Below are positions 18,693-28,186 of a stretch of DNA of 64,000 nt, piece after piece. Each line of letters opens with the position of its first letter. The first letter of the stretch is position 1. The DNA is taken from NCBI RefSeq assembly GCF_000282215.1, contig NZ_AKJS01000072.1:1-64000 (forward strand), given 5' to 3'. The translations under genes were made by a program, and so were the position numbers. The notes below the pieces were generated by a model. It was not told where the DNA came from. It saw nothing but the letters and a program-made list of their open reading frames with translations, and made no database searches. The stretch comes from Pseudomonas sp. GM21 (GTDB lineage Bacteria > Pseudomonadota > Gammaproteobacteria > Pseudomonadales > Pseudomonadaceae).

Positions 18693-18727
18693 CTGCCCAT
18701 GGATGCATCGACACGCATCCATGGGCA
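18693..18727 (-). terminator. Rho-independent terminator of the etf operon
   Basis: A perfect 14-base stem (CTGCCCATGGATGC at 18693-18706, partner at 18714-18727) with a 7-base loop lies between etfA and pntAA. Read on the minus strand it is followed by GACTTTT, giving a short T-run. It would stop etfBA transcripts ahead of pntAA. Confidence 0.75.
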
Positions 18728-18766
18728 GGGCCAGTTGCTTATGCCTGGTGGTTGCCAGGCCAGAGA

Positions 18767-19696
18767 TCAGAGGGCTTGTGCCAGCTCGGGAACGAGGTCG
18801 AACAAATCACCCACCAACCCGTAGTCCGCCACCTGGAAAATCGGCGCTTCTTCGTCCTTGTTGATCGCAACGATGATCTTCGAGTCCTTCATACCGGCCA
18901 GGTGCTGGATAGCCCCGGAGATACCGACCGCGATGTACAGCTGCGGTGCAACGATCTTGCCGGTCTGGCCGACCTGCATGTCATTGGGTACAAAACCTGC
19001 GTCGACCGCGGCGCGGGAGGCACCGACGCCAGCACCGAGCTTGTCGGCCAGGGCATACAGGTGCTTGAAGTTGTCACCGTTCTGCATGCCGCGGCCGCCG
19101 GAAACGACGATCTTGGCAGCGGTCAGTTCCGGACGATCGGACTTGGCCAGTTCTTCATCAACAAAGTTCGATTTTCCAGAATCATAAACGGTGGTAATCC
19201 TTTCTATGATTGCCGAGCCGCTTTCTGATGCCACCGGGTCGAAACCAGTGGCACGTACAGTGATCACTTTCACTGCAGCGTTCGACTGAACGGTAGCGAT
19301 GGCGTTACCGGCGTAGATCGGACGCTTGAAGGTGTCGGCGCTTTCTACCGAGATGATCTCGGAGATCTGGTCAACGTCCAGTGCAGCGGCAACGCGCGGC
19401 AGGATGTTTTTGCCGTTGGAAGTGGCGGCAGCCAGGATGTGGCTGTAACCAGCGCCCAACTCTGCAACCAGCGGCGCGACGTTTTCCGGCAACTGGTGCG
19501 CGTAGGCAGCATTGTCAGCTACCAATACTTTGCTCACGCCAGCGATTTTCGCAGCGGCTTCAGCCACGACTCCAACACCTTGGCCTGCGACCAGAACGTG
19601 GATGTCACCACCGACTTTGGCGGCAGCAGCAACGGTATTCAGGGTGGCAGGAGCCACAACCTTGTTGTCGTGCTCAGCGATTACCAAGATAGTCAT
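18767..19696 (-). CDS. etfA: Electron transfer flavoprotein, alpha subunit
   Basis: A 309-residue protein with the ETF alpha layout: an N-terminal alpha/beta domain ([10 protein letters not shown]) and the C-terminal FAD-binding domain with [44 protein letters not shown] carries electrons from acyl-CoA dehydrogenases to the ubiquinone pool. The ribosome site lies inside the end of etfB, 2 bp upstream. The adjoining island encodes acyl-CoA dehydrogenases that would use this ETF. Confidence 0.97.
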   Translation of the reverse strand: MTILVIAEHDNKVVAPATLNTVAAAAKVGGDIHVLVAGQGVGVVAEAAAKIAGVSKVLVADNAAYAHQLPENVAPLVAELGAGYSHILAAATSNGKNILPRVAAALDVDQISEIISVESADTFKRPIYAGNAIATVQSNAAVKVITVRATGFDPVASESGSAIIERITTVYDSGKSNFVDEELAKSDRPELTAAKIVVSGGRGMQNGDNFKHLYALADKLGAGVGASRAAVDAGFVPNDMQVGQTGKIVAPQLYIAVGISGAIQHLAGMKDSKIIVAINKDEEAPIFQVADYGLVGDLFDLVPELAQAL

Positions 19697-19698
19697 GA

Positions 19699-20448
19699 TT
19701 AGATCACCTTCGCTTCGTTTTTCAGTTTCTCGACCAGTTCAGCCACCGACTTGACCTTGATACCCGCGCTGCGGGCAGCCGGCGCTTCGACTTTCAAGGT
19801 TGTGTTGGTGGAGGCGGTGGAAACGCCCAAAGCCTCCGGAGTCAGCACTTCGAGAGGCTTCTTCTTGGCTTTCATGATGTTTGGCAGGGACGCATAGCGC
19901 GGCTCGTTCAAACGCAGGTCGGTGGTGACGATGGCCGGCAGATTCAGGGAGACCGTCTGCGCGCCGCCGTCGATTTCGCGGGTTACAGCAACGCTGTTGC
20001 CGCTGATTTCCACTTTCGAAGCGAACGTGCCCTGACCGTAGCCGCTCAAGGCAGCGAGCATCTGGCCAGTCTGGTTGTTGTCGCTGTCGATGGCTTGTTT
20101 GCCAAGGATCACCAGCTGAGGCTGTTCCTTGTCGACAACAGCCTTCAACAGTTTGGCAACGGCCAGGGAAGTCAGATCTTCGGCGGACTCGACGAGGATG
20201 GCGCGGTCGGCACCCAGAGCCAGCGCAGTGCGCAGTTGCTCTTGAGCGGTGGTCGGGCCGACAGAGACGACGACGATTTCAGTCGCAACGCCTTTTTCTT
20301 TCAGGCGTACAGCTTCTTCAACGGCGATCTCGCAGAAGGGATTCAGAGCCATTTTCACGTTAGCGAGGTCGACGCCAGAGTTGTCCGCCTTGACGCGAAC
20401 CTTGACGTTGTAATCGACCACCCGTTTGATTGCGATGAGGACTTTCAT
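19699..20448 (-). CDS. etfB: Electron transfer flavoprotein, beta subunit
   Basis: A 249-residue ETF beta protein with [14 protein letters not shown] at the start, [29 protein letters not shown] and [21 protein letters not shown]. It binds AMP and pairs with EtfA. In many pseudomonads etfBA adjoins the ETF-ubiquinone oxidoreductase gene; here the upstream DNA is instead a relic of an acyl-CoA dehydrogenase and the catabolic island. Confidence 0.97.
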   Translation of the reverse strand: MKVLIAIKRVVDYNVKVRVKADNSGVDLANVKMALNPFCEIAVEEAVRLKEKGVATEIVVVSVGPTTAQEQLRTALALGADRAILVESAEDLTSLAVAKLLKAVVDKEQPQLVILGKQAIDSDNNQTGQMLAALSGYGQGTFASKVEISGNSVAVTREIDGGAQTVSLNLPAIVTTDLRLNEPRYASLPNIMKAKKKPLEVLTPEALGVSTASTNTTLKVEAPAARSAGIKVKSVAELVEKLKNEAKVI

Positions 20449-20522
20449 AAGGTTTCTCTTCGATAAAAAAGAGCAAAGCCGTAGGGCAAATGCTCAAAGG
20501 TAGTTACAACCGGTAGGTAGTG

Positions 20523-20601
20523 GGTTAGTTCGCGAGCAATCAACAGGCGTTGAATCTCGCTGGAGCCTGCGTAGATCCGAGACAACATCATCTGCCTCAA
20601 T
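20523..20601 (-). pseudogene. C-terminal relic of an acyl-CoA dehydrogenase
   Basis: The minus strand just after the alcohol dehydrogenase stop reads LRQMMLSRIYAGSSEIQRLLIAREL. This is the universally recognisable C-terminus of acyl-CoA dehydrogenases (R.Y.G.SEIQR..IAR.L). No start codon or body of the enzyme remains, and the frame runs on into the etfB leader. It marks a deletion or insertion joint between the island and the core etf genes. Confidence 0.75.
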
Positions 20602-21636
20602 TCAAGATCGCAAGCGACCCGGTGCGACCAGGATTTTGCCGAAAGCATTGGGTTGTGCCAGCGCCGCCATAGTGGCCGGCAATTCGCTCAGGCTCACCTC
20701 GTGGGTAATCATCGGTCGCGGATTAATGCGCCCTTGAGCCAGCATCTTCAAGGTGTAATCGAAGTGACGGGCCTCGTACATCATGCAATAGCTGATCTTG
20801 AGCTCCTTGAGGAATGGGACGATTCGCCGTGTTGATTCCTCGTGCATGTGTAACCCGCCGATAACCACCCGCCCTCCACTTCGCGCCAGTGCGCAGGCCA
20901 GGTCCAGGCTGCCGGGGCGGCCGATGCATTCAATAACCAAGTGTGGCGCGCCGCCCAGTTCCCGCTCACAGAACCCGGCGACCTCCTCACACGAAGGATC
21001 GCAGACCGCGGTGGCGCCCAGCTTCAGGGCAAGTTCGCGGCGGGCCTGCACCGGGTCACTGACGACAATATCCCCAAATCCCAATGCTCTCGCCCACACG
21101 ACAACTGCCAGGCCCACAGGACCCGCACCGAGTACTGCAAGGGTTTCGCCCGGCTTCCAGTGCACGGCTTCGACCATTTTCAGCCCCACCGCCAAAGGCT
21201 CGACCAGTGCTCCAAGCGCAGCATCGACACCCGGTGGCAGCAGGAAGGTCTCTTTTTCACCCACAATCACGTATTCGGCGAACGCTCCATTGCGCGGCAT
21301 ATTCATGCCGATCATCCGCGTGGTCGGGCAATGGGCGGGATCGCCGCTCAGACAGTGGACACAGCGACCACAGCCAATCATGGGCAGACTGCAAATGCCG
21401 TCGTTGAGCTTAAAGCGCTCAATGCCCGGCCCCAGCTCAGCCACGGTTCCGGCGAACTCATGACCGAGCACGGCAGCCTGCGCGGAATCTGACTCGATGA
21501 TATGCAAGTCACTGCCGCAAATGCCCGCGCGTTCAACCTTGAGCAGTATTTCCCCTGGCCCGGGAGCCGGAACGTTGACCTCTTCAATGGTCATGTGATG
21601 GCGTCCATGCAGCACCGCAGCATGCATGTTACTCAT
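20602..21636 (-). CDS. Zinc-dependent medium-chain alcohol dehydrogenase
   Basis: A 344-residue MDR enzyme of the sorbitol/threonine dehydrogenase type. The catalytic zinc set starts with Cys40 and His59-Glu60 (GHE), and the structural zinc loop has Cys89, Cys92, Cys95 and Cys103. The Rossmann motif is VLGAGPVGLA. It is divergent from an SDR gene, with AT-rich motifs in between, and directly abuts the acyl-CoA dehydrogenase relic. It likely oxidises a secondary alcohol intermediate in the island's pathway; the substrate is unknown. Confidence 0.87.
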   Translation of the reverse strand: MSNMHAAVLHGRHHMTIEEVNVPAPGPGEILLKVERAGICGSDLHIIESDSAQAAVLGHEFAGTVAELGPGIERFKLNDGICSLPMIGCGRCVHCLSGDPAHCPTTRMIGMNMPRNGAFAEYVIVGEKETFLLPPGVDAALGALVEPLAVGLKMVEAVHWKPGETLAVLGAGPVGLAVVVWARALGFGDIVVSDPVQARRELALKLGATAVCDPSCEEVAGFCERELGGAPHLVIECIGRPGSLDLACALARSGGRVVIGGLHMHEESTRRIVPFLKELKISYCMMYEARHFDYTLKMLAQGRINPRPMITHEVSLSELPATMAALAQPNAFGKILVAPGRLRS

Positions 21637-21722
21637 TGGGGGGTCTCATAAGTGGTCGATGTGGACGTCGGCATGAACGGTTCCAACTCTCATGGTTTTT
21701 TCCAAAGCCTGCCACATAACAA

Positions 21723-21746
21723 GCTTAATCATATATATCATAACAA
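21723..21746. promoter_or_regulatory. AT-rich putative operator between divergent dehydrogenase genes
   Basis: ATCATA occurs twice with a 9-base period (21728-21733 and 21737-21742) inside TTAATCATATATATCATAA. Closely related ATCATA/TATGAT arrays occur at other divergent promoters of the island. The 231 bp gap holds no gene. Confidence 0.4.
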
Positions 21747-21867
21747 TGTTTATTTTCAAAGCACGCTCTGTCACCGGCCACTTGTCGCTGTGTGTTTCCC
21801 CGGACAGCAAACCGGGACGCTGGCGTAAACCGGGTCAACAGCCCAACAACAATAAAGAGGATCAAAC

Positions 21868-22593
21868 ATGAATTTGAACGCCGATGCATTCAAGGGAAAG
21901 GTTGCCGTGATCACGGGCGGCACTTCAGGCCTGGGGCTCGCAACTGCCGAATACTTTGCCAGCCTTGGAGCCCAGGTTTATGCCCTTGGCCTGCAAACCG
22001 AAGCGGCACGTTTTGCCTCACATCTGAGTATTGAAACCTGCGAGCTTGATGTCACCGACTATCCCGCCGTGGACCGTTTCTTCGATGCACTTCCCCGGCT
22101 GGATTTCCTGATCACGGCAGCAGGCATCACCCTCGGCGCGAAGGAGCTTGAACCTGAAGGCTTTCGCAAAGTGATCGAGGTGGATTTGATGGCCGTGCAT
22201 TACAGCGTGCTCAAAGGCGCAGCTGTCATCGCTCGCAGCGGAGGCGGCGCGGTGGTCAACTTCGCCTCCATGGCCATGGCATTCGCAGGCCCCAACACCC
22301 CGGGATACGTGGCGTCCAAGGGTGCAATCGTGACCTTGACTCGCCAGCAGGCCGCGCAATGGGTGGGTCACAATGTCAGGGTCAACGCCGTCGCACCGGG
22401 ATGGGTCGACAGTGCAATTTTGCGCGGGTTGCCGGAGGACTTTCTGGAGGGCGTCAAGCGTCGCACACCGATGAAGCGTTTTGGTGAGGCAAAAGAGATT
22501 GCCAAGGCGATAGGTTTTCTGTGCAGCGACGATGCTTCCTTCATCACCGGCGTTACCCTGCCGGTAGATGGAGGGTTCCTGTTCGGCGCTTGA
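21868..22593 (+). CDS. Short-chain dehydrogenase/reductase
   Basis: A 241-residue classical SDR. The cofactor motif GGTSGLGLA is at residues 17-25. The catalytic triad is Ser134, Tyr147 and Lys151 (YVASK), and an NAAG-type segment (ITAAG) follows strand 4. An acidic residue after strand 2 is not obvious, so NAD versus NADP cannot be settled. The ribosome site AAAGAGGATC precedes the ATG. It converges on another SDR gene across a shared terminator. The likely role is oxidation or reduction of a ring or side-chain hydroxyl in the island pathway. Confidence 0.87.
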   Translation: MNLNADAFKGKVAVITGGTSGLGLATAEYFASLGAQVYALGLQTEAARFASHLSIETCELDVTDYPAVDRFFDALPRLDFLITAAGITLGAKELEPEGFRKVIEVDLMAVHYSVLKGAAVIARSGGGAVVNFASMAMAFAGPNTPGYVASKGAIVTLTRQQAAQWVGHNVRVNAVAPGWVDSAILRGLPEDFLEGVKRRTPMKRFGEAKEIAKAIGFLCSDDASFITGVTLPVDGGFLFGA

Positions 22594-22604
22594 GTGCCAA
22601 GCAG

Positions 22605-22635
22605 GATGCGGCTTGTCGAACCGACAAGCCGCATC
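22605..22635. terminator. Strong hairpin between convergent SDR genes
   Basis: A perfect 14-base GC-rich stem (GATGCGGCTTGTCG at 22605-22618 and its complement at 22622-22635) has a 3-base loop. It sits in the 48 bp gap between two convergent genes. T-runs are short, so it may act in both directions with modest efficiency. Confidence 0.65.
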
Positions 22636-22641
22636 ATCAAA

Positions 22642-23406
22642 TCAGTATCGCAGCCTGAGACCACCATCCAGGCGAATGTCTTCGCCATTGAACATTACGT
22701 TCACGATAATTTGCTCTGCCAGCAGTGCAAAGTCTTCGACCTGGCCCAAGCGCCGAGGGAAAGGCGTGGCCTGCGCTGAAGCCTGCACACGATCAGCCAC
22801 TTTGTCTGCCAGCATTGGCGTGCCGAAAGTACCCGGAGCAACGGACATCACCCGGATACCATAGTCCCCCAGCTCCCGCGCCGCCGGCAATGTCATGGCG
22901 ATGACCCCGCCCTTGGAAGCCGCATACCCGCAGGTACCTACCGTACCCTCGTACGCGCAGATGGAGGACACGTTGATGATAACGCCTCGCTCGCCATCGA
23001 CCCCTTGCGGGAGATTCTTGCGCATGATGGCTGCGGCAAGACGCATCACGTTGAACGTACCGACCAGGTTGATATCGAGCACCTGGCGATAGCGATCCAG
23101 ACTGGCCGGATGACCATCATCGTCCAGAAGCCGGTCGAGGTCGGCGACACCGGCACAATGCACGACGCCGTGAAGCTCGCCACCTCGGGCGGCCAAATCC
23201 ACGGCCGTACGCATGTCGCTTTCGCTGGAAACGTTACCCGTGAAGGCCAGAGCCTTTTCGCCCAGGCCTTCCACCGTTTGGCTCAACGTCGGGTTTTGAT
23301 CCACCAACGTCACGTTTGCACCCGCTGCCAGCAATCTTTCAGCGGTTGCCAGCCCCATGCCGGACGCCGCACCTGTCACCAGAAAGTTTCTTCCTGCAAT
23401 TTGCAT
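22642..23406 (-). CDS. SDR, similar to type-10 17-beta-hydroxysteroid/3-hydroxyacyl-CoA dehydrogenase
   Basis: A 254-residue SDR with GAASGMGLA near the start, a catalytic Ser in INVSS (147-148), Tyr161 and Lys165 (YAASK). The region around the active site (EGTVGTCGYAASKGGV and VMSVAPGTFGTPML) is the form seen in HSD10/FabG-like 3-hydroxyacyl-CoA dehydrogenases. Asp36 after strand 2 suggests NAD. It is last in a minus-strand operon after the BVMO, SDR and VOC genes. It may oxidise a 3-hydroxyacyl-CoA or alicyclic alcohol. Confidence 0.83.
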   Translation of the reverse strand: MQIAGRNFLVTGAASGMGLATAERLLAAGANVTLVDQNPTLSQTVEGLGEKALAFTGNVSSESDMRTAVDLAARGGELHGVVHCAGVADLDRLLDDDGHPASLDRYRQVLDINLVGTFNVMRLAAAIMRKNLPQGVDGERGVIINVSSICAYEGTVGTCGYAASKGGVIAMTLPAARELGDYGIRVMSVAPGTFGTPMLADKVADRVQASAQATPFPRRLGQVEDFALLAEQIIVNVMFNGEDIRLDGGLRLRY

Positions 23407-23435
23407 TGTTCAATCCTTTTTCCGAAGTAAAAAAA

Positions 23436-23816
23436 TCAACCGAAGTGACAAATACAGAGCTTGTTGCCCACGGTATCGCGGAAGTAACAACTGTAAAACG
23501 AGTTCACACCATCGCTGCGCACACCAGGAGCCCCGTCATCGACAGCGCCCAGGCTCAAGACCAGCGCATAGGCTTCCTCGACCAGGCTACGAGAGGCCAC
23601 AGGCAGGGCAATCATGGTGCCATTGCCCGCAGAAGCGGGTTCACCGTTATAGGGGCGTGTCAGGGCTAAAACGGGCGACCCGCCAGCGGGGACATATGCA
23701 ACGCGCTCATCGGACGCCGTTGCCTTGGGGGCAGCGCCGAGGAACTTCATCAATGGATCGTAAAAGCGGCGCGACTTTTTAATGTCATTGGAGCCAATCA
23801 TGACGTAGCCGATCAT
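23436..23816 (-). CDS. VOC-superfamily (glyoxalase/bleomycin-resistance fold) protein
   Basis: A 126-residue protein with one paired beta-alpha-beta-beta-beta module set: MIGYVMIGSNDIKKSRRFYD at the start and a FRDTVGNKLCICHFG ending, both typical of VOC proteins. Metal-ligand positions are not clearly conserved, so it may be a binding or isomerase-like protein without dioxygenase activity. It is in an operon between two SDR genes downstream of the BVMO. Function not assignable. Confidence 0.72.
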   Translation of the reverse strand: MIGYVMIGSNDIKKSRRFYDPLMKFLGAAPKATASDERVAYVPAGGSPVLALTRPYNGEPASAGNGTMIALPVASRSLVEEAYALVLSLGAVDDGAPGVRSDGVNSFYSCYFRDTVGNKLCICHFG

Positions 23817-23896
23817 GGGTAACCTCTCTGATGGGTGTTGTTATTGTTGTCAATCAAACAGCCGGGGCTTGATCCCAGAAAAATGCCTGTTACCTG

Positions 23897-24712
23897 TTAC
23901 CAGTGCGAATCACCGCGCTCGAGCACCTCGGTACCACCGTCGATGCACAGCAGTTGCCCAATCATCAGACTGTTGGCGGGGCTGGCCAGCCATAGCATCA
24001 GTTCCGCCACCTCATCGGGACGGCCATAACGGCCCAACACCTGAGGGTGCATGTCACGCACCACCTGGCTACGCACGGCATGTTCGCGCAATGCCAGGCC
24101 CGCCTCGGTTTCAATGAAACCCGGGGCCACGGCGTTTACGATGATGCCGCTGCCACCCCAGCGAGGACTTATTGCCGCGCGCCGAGTCCAACGGGCGATG
24201 GCGACCTTGCTACTGGCGTAGATCCCCAAAGGCGTGAGCTGATTGACCAGGCGGCTTTCAGTCTGCGCCTCGGCACGTGCTGCCAGGTCCTGAGCCCTTT
24301 CCCTGGAGGCCTTTTCATTTCCGGCCAGGTAAAATTCGACCAGCGCCGAATCAGCCCCATTGGCATAGGCCATGCGCGAGGACACCAGGACCACACGGGG
24401 CGCCGGCGACTTGAGCAGTAACGGCTGCAACCCTTCCAATACGTCGACAGAACCGAAGTAATTCAAGCTGGCACTGGTGGTGCTGGATACCAGCAGGCCC
24501 GCGCAAGTAATCACCCCATCAAGCCCATTGGGGGTCAATGCCTGCACACTGGCAATCAACTCCTCCCGCCCTTGGGCGGTTGAAAGATCAGCGACCACAT
24601 CACCTTCATGCAAATCGGCACGAATGACCTTCAACCCCCTGGCCTCAGCCAATGCAGCGGTTGCCTTGCCGATGCCGTTGGCCGCGCCAGTAACCAAGAT
24701 CTTTCGAGTCAT
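23897..24712 (-). CDS. SDR resembling 3-alpha-hydroxysteroid dehydrogenase (HsdA-like)
   Basis: A 271-residue SDR. After the GAANGIGKA cofactor motif it has VVADLSTAQGR, ...LDGVITCAG and NYFGSVD. These are the signature segments of the Comamonas 3-alpha-HSD/carbonyl reductase group, as is the extended region before the active site. Tyr165 and Lys169 (YASSK) are the catalytic pair, with Ser111 or Ser112. It overlaps the BVMO gene by 4 bp (ATGA) with AGGAGG upstream, so the two are translationally coupled and may act in sequence: alcohol to ketone, then ketone to lactone. Confidence 0.82.
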   Translation of the reverse strand: MTRKILVTGAANGIGKATAALAEARGLKVIRADLHEGDVVADLSTAQGREELIASVQALTPNGLDGVITCAGLLVSSTTSASLNYFGSVDVLEGLQPLLLKSPAPRVVLVSSRMAYANGADSALVEFYLAGNEKASRERAQDLAARAEAQTESRLVNQLTPLGIYASSKVAIARWTRRAAISPRWGGSGIIVNAVAPGFIETEAGLALREHAVRSQVVRDMHPQVLGRYGRPDEVAELMLWLASPANSLMIGQLLCIDGGTEVLERGDSHW

Positions 24713-26376
24713 GCCAATGCCTCCTGTTCAACCGCTGCGCCAGCGGTGCAACCCGACAGCACAAAGCCTTCATAGCCATTGGCAGCGACGGCATCGCACA
24801 GGCGCCGGTAATTACCGAAACCACCGACAAAAGGCATGAACACCCGTGGTTTACCCGGCACATTGGCCCCGGAGTACCAGGACGCGCCCTTGCGATGAAG
24901 CGTGAGCTGGGCCAGCGCCGCAACCTTCTCCACCCAAGCGTTTTCGGCGTCCGGGGTCGCCTCGATCAGGGACTTATTCTGCTGTTGCAGGTAGCCGATG
25001 CAATCCATGATCCAGTCTGTATGTTGCTCGATGCCCACCACCACGTTGGCCAGCGCACCTGGACTCTGGGGGCCAGTCGTGATGAACAGATTCGGGAAGC
25101 CAGCCGTTGCAAGTCCCAGATAGCACCGCGGGCCATCCTTCCACTTGTCTTTGAGTTTCAGGCCGTCTCGGCCAGTCACCTGGATGCGCGACAACGCACC
25201 GGTGATCGCGTCGAACCCTGTTGCGAACACCAGCACATCGAACGGCAGTTCCTGCTCGGAGGTACGCATGCCCTCGGCGGTGATGCGCTCCAAAGGCGTG
25301 CGCTTGAGGTTGACCAGGCTGACGTTGGACCGGTTGAAGGTTTCCAGATAATTGCTACCAATGCACAAGCGCTTGGAGCCTAACGGATGATCGTTCGGGC
25401 ACAAATCCTCGGCCACCGCCGGGTCCTTCACAATGCTGCGGATCTTGCCGCGAATGAACTCCGCCGCCGTGGTGTTGGAAGCTTCATTTGTCAGCAAGTC
25501 GTTGAACGAGCCAAGATACGCGAGGCCATTGATCCGGTAGTTTTCTTCGTAGCGTGCCTCACGCTCCTGCGGTGTTGCTGCAATAGCCGACTTATCATTG
25601 ACCTGATAGTGAGAACCACCGTTGGAATATCGTGTTTTCTCACGAATTTGTGGGTAGATCTCGCGGTAATGACGCTGCTCATCTTCGCTCAGCGGACGGT
25701 TCCCCGCAGGCAAGACGAAATTGGCGGTGCGTTGAAATACGGTGAGATGTTCCGCTTGCTGGGCGATCAGCGGAGCCATCTGTACACCGGTCGACGCAGT
25801 GCCAACCAAGCCTACACGCTTACCAGTGAAGTCCACGCCTTCAGCAGGCCAATTGGTACTGTGATACCAGGCGCCCTTGAAGTCCTCCAGCCCTGGAATG
25901 TCGATAGGCTTGGGAACGGTTAGTGAACCGGTCGCCATGATCACAAAACGTGCCTTGACGTGTTGCCCTTGCTCGGTCTCGACAGTCCACCGCTCGCTTT
26001 TTTCATCGAATGTGGTCGCGCTGACACGCGTATTGAATTGGATATCCTGGCGCAGCTCGAAACGATCGGCGACATGCTGGATGTAAGCAAGGATTTCAGC
26101 CTGAGTCGCATAGCGCTCTGACCAGCGCCACTCATCCTGCAGCTCTTTGGAGAAAGAGTAGGAATAAATCACGCTTTCAATATCACAACGGGCACCCGGG
26201 TAACGGTTCCAGAACCAGGTGCCGCCCACCTCGGCGCCGGCCTCGAAGGCTCGGACACTCAAACCCTTCTGGCGCAGGCTGTGAATCAGGTACAGCCCGG
26301 CGAATCCCGCCCCCACTACAACGACATCAAACTCATGCGCGCCGGGGTTGGCCTTGTTTTGCTGTGCTTTGCTCAT
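24709..26376 (-). CDS. Baeyer-Villiger-type flavin monooxygenase
   Basis: A 555-residue class B flavoprotein monooxygenase. It has two Rossmann motifs (GAGFAG at 22-27 and GLVGTASTG near 189-197) flanking the type I BVMO fingerprint F.G...H...W(P), seen as FKGAWYHSTNWP at 166-177. The early GTWFWNRYPGARCDIES segment is typical of cyclohexanone/cyclopentanone-type BVMOs. It inserts an oxygen next to a carbonyl using NADPH and O2, giving an ester or lactone. It is first in a four-gene minus-strand operon and is divergent from the LuxE-like gene. A cyclic ketone is a plausible substrate. Confidence 0.92.
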   Translation of the reverse strand: MSKAQQNKANPGAHEFDVVVVGAGFAGLYLIHSLRQKGLSVRAFEAGAEVGGTWFWNRYPGARCDIESVIYSYSFSKELQDEWRWSERYATQAEILAYIQHVADRFELRQDIQFNTRVSATTFDEKSERWTVETEQGQHVKARFVIMATGSLTVPKPIDIPGLEDFKGAWYHSTNWPAEGVDFTGKRVGLVGTASTGVQMAPLIAQQAEHLTVFQRTANFVLPAGNRPLSEDEQRHYREIYPQIREKTRYSNGGSHYQVNDKSAIAATPQEREARYEENYRINGLAYLGSFNDLLTNEASNTTAAEFIRGKIRSIVKDPAVAEDLCPNDHPLGSKRLCIGSNYLETFNRSNVSLVNLKRTPLERITAEGMRTSEQELPFDVLVFATGFDAITGALSRIQVTGRDGLKLKDKWKDGPRCYLGLATAGFPNLFITTGPQSPGALANVVVGIEQHTDWIMDCIGYLQQQNKSLIEATPDAENAWVEKVAALAQLTLHRKGASWYSGANVPGKPRVFMPFVGGFGNYRRLCDAVAANGYEGFVLSGCTAGAAVEQEALA

Positions 26377-26771
26377 CTTGATTTCTCCTGGACGCTGCGG
26401 CCCAACATTCAGTCTCTACATGAATGATTACTATGATTAAGCATCAAAGAAATTTTTCGAACACGATCCATTTCGCATTGGCACAGAGACTGTGCAAAAT
26501 CGAGAAGTTGTGTTTATACACATCAATCATAAATATGATTAATACGTTTTAACGACCTGGGCAAGAGTAACAGACGAACTATGCTGGCGCCCGCATGAAC
26601 GGGCCTCCCTGACTGAATGCGGAGCCATAACCAACCGACTCTCAAAAACAGAAAATTAAGTAATTAAAATCAACAACATAGACATTAAGACCAACAACTT
26701 CCAATCCGGAGATACGCGCTTTTTTACGACCTTATACTCGGCATCTCCACCCAATGAGTCAGGGCGTGAAC
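26377..26771. promoter_or_regulatory. Divergent regulatory region with ATCATA/TATGAT sites
   Basis: About 395 bases without a gene, strongly AT-rich compared with the flanks. A palindrome at 26525-26540 has perfect 7-base arms (AATCATA and TATGATT) around two A residues. A second array at 26424-26439 has ATGATTA twice with a 9-base period. These face both the BVMO operon and the LuxE/LuxC operon and probably bind a shared regulator. Confidence 0.5.
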
Positions 26772-28184
26772 ATGACAATTACAACAAAAACCCAATGGCT
26801 GTTAACCGACCCGCCCATGCTCGCGGATTACTCCCTTGATACCTGGGAACACCTGCCCCGCGAGGAAGTGGACGCTCTGCAGCTTGCAGGTCTGAAGCAA
26901 CGATTCACTCAATTGCGCGATGCCATTCCAATGCTGAGCAAGCTCGCCAATGCCGAAGGCGTGGTCAGCATCGACAGTGTCGATGACGTTATCCCGCTGC
27001 TGTTCGACCACACCATGTACAAGTCCTATCCGCCATCGTTGTTGGAAAACAATCGCTTCCAGCAAATCAACAAATGGCTGGCCAAGCTCACACTCCATCC
27101 TGTCGAAGACGTCGATGTCTCTCATTGCCAAGGCATCGACGAATGGCTGCAAGTCATGGATGCCGCCCTGCCGGAACTGCGTATCTCTCATTCCACCGGG
27201 ACGTCAGGCACGGTGTCCTTCCTGCCGCACAGCCAGAGCGAGATCGACAAGAGTGGCGCAATGAAGCAGATGAGCGTCTGGAACCTCGGCGGCCCGCTAC
27301 GGGGTGAGCGCCCCGAGCTGCATGTGGCCTATCCGTTCTTCCGTTCGGGTTGCTCGGCGCACGCGCGGGGCAACGACGGAGTCGTCAAGCACCTTCTGCG
27401 TGGCGAGGAATACTTCCACGCTGCCTATCCGGCAAAGATGAGTTCCGATGTCCTGTACCTGTCGGCACGTATCAAGGGCGCCCAGGCCAAGGGCACCCTG
27501 GACCGGCTGAAAGTGAGCCCGGCCATACTGGCGCGCAAGGAGGAGCATGACGCGCTCCAGACGAAGATGCCGGCGCACCTCAAACAATTTTTCGAGCACA
27601 TATCACAAGAGTTGCGTGGTAAGCGTATCTACGCCTGGGCCACCTGGAACATGCTGCACAATATGGCCAAGGCTGGCCTTGAGGCAGGTCTGGAGGGTGT
27701 GTTCGCCGCCGACTCCTACGTCAGCACCGGCGGCGGCACCAAAGGTCTGGTGCAACCGCCAGGCTGGCGCGAGGATATTTTGCGCTTCACCGGTGCACGT
27801 CAACTGCACGAACTGTATGCAATGAGCGAAGTGTTGACCACGCACATGCGTTGCGAGCACGGCCACTATCATCTGTCACACCTGGCGATCCCTTTCCAGC
27901 TTGATCCGCAAACCAGCCAACCACTGCCCCGTCACGGCCGCGTTACCGGGCGCGCCGCATTCTTCGACCTGGGCGCCGACTCGCGCTGGGGCGGTTTCAT
28001 ATCCGGTGACGAGATCACTATCGAATGGGATCAGCCCTGCACCTGCGGGCGCACCAGCCGCTATATCGTCGGTGAAGTGCAGCGCTACAGCGAGAAGAAT
28101 GGCGGCGACGACAAAATCACCTGTGCCGGTACCGAAAGCGCACACCAGGAAGCCATGGATTTCCTGAACAATCTGGGAGAATAA
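26772..28184 (+). CDS. LuxE-like acyl-protein/acyl-CoA synthetase
   Basis: A 470-residue adenylating enzyme of the LuxE/PaaK group. The AMP-binding loop is STGTSG at about 141-146. Later motifs are VSTGGGTKG, ELYAMSE and the C-terminal GGDDKITCAG. ATG 26772 is preferred because AGGG lies eight bases upstream; an ATG 18 bases earlier has no ribosome site. LuxE activates a carboxylic acid as acyl-AMP and hands it to the reductase LuxC. The next gene, 2 bp away, is a LuxC homologue, so the pair should reduce an acid to an aldehyde. No luciferase genes are present. Confidence 0.82.
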   Translation: MTITTKTQWLLTDPPMLADYSLDTWEHLPREEVDALQLAGLKQRFTQLRDAIPMLSKLANAEGVVSIDSVDDVIPLLFDHTMYKSYPPSLLENNRFQQINKWLAKLTLHPVEDVDVSHCQGIDEWLQVMDAALPELRISHSTGTSGTVSFLPHSQSEIDKSGAMKQMSVWNLGGPLRGERPELHVAYPFFRSGCSAHARGNDGVVKHLLRGEEYFHAAYPAKMSSDVLYLSARIKGAQAKGTLDRLKVSPAILARKEEHDALQTKMPAHLKQFFEHISQELRGKRIYAWATWNMLHNMAKAGLEAGLEGVFAADSYVSTGGGTKGLVQPPGWREDILRFTGARQLHELYAMSEVLTTHMRCEHGHYHLSHLAIPFQLDPQTSQPLPRHGRVTGRAAFFDLGADSRWGGFISGDEITIEWDQPCTCGRTSRYIVGEVQRYSEKNGGDDKITCAGTESAHQEAMDFLNNLGE

Positions 28185-28186
28185 CG

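Noticed and set aside
17525..19228. A 567-codon plus-strand frame
   Set aside because: Antisense to pntAA and etfA, both unambiguous; it has no domain and crosses a terminator.
20440..21900. An integrase/tRNA attachment site at the island boundary
   Set aside because: I looked for a tRNA end, direct repeats or an integrase gene at the joint and saw none in this window.
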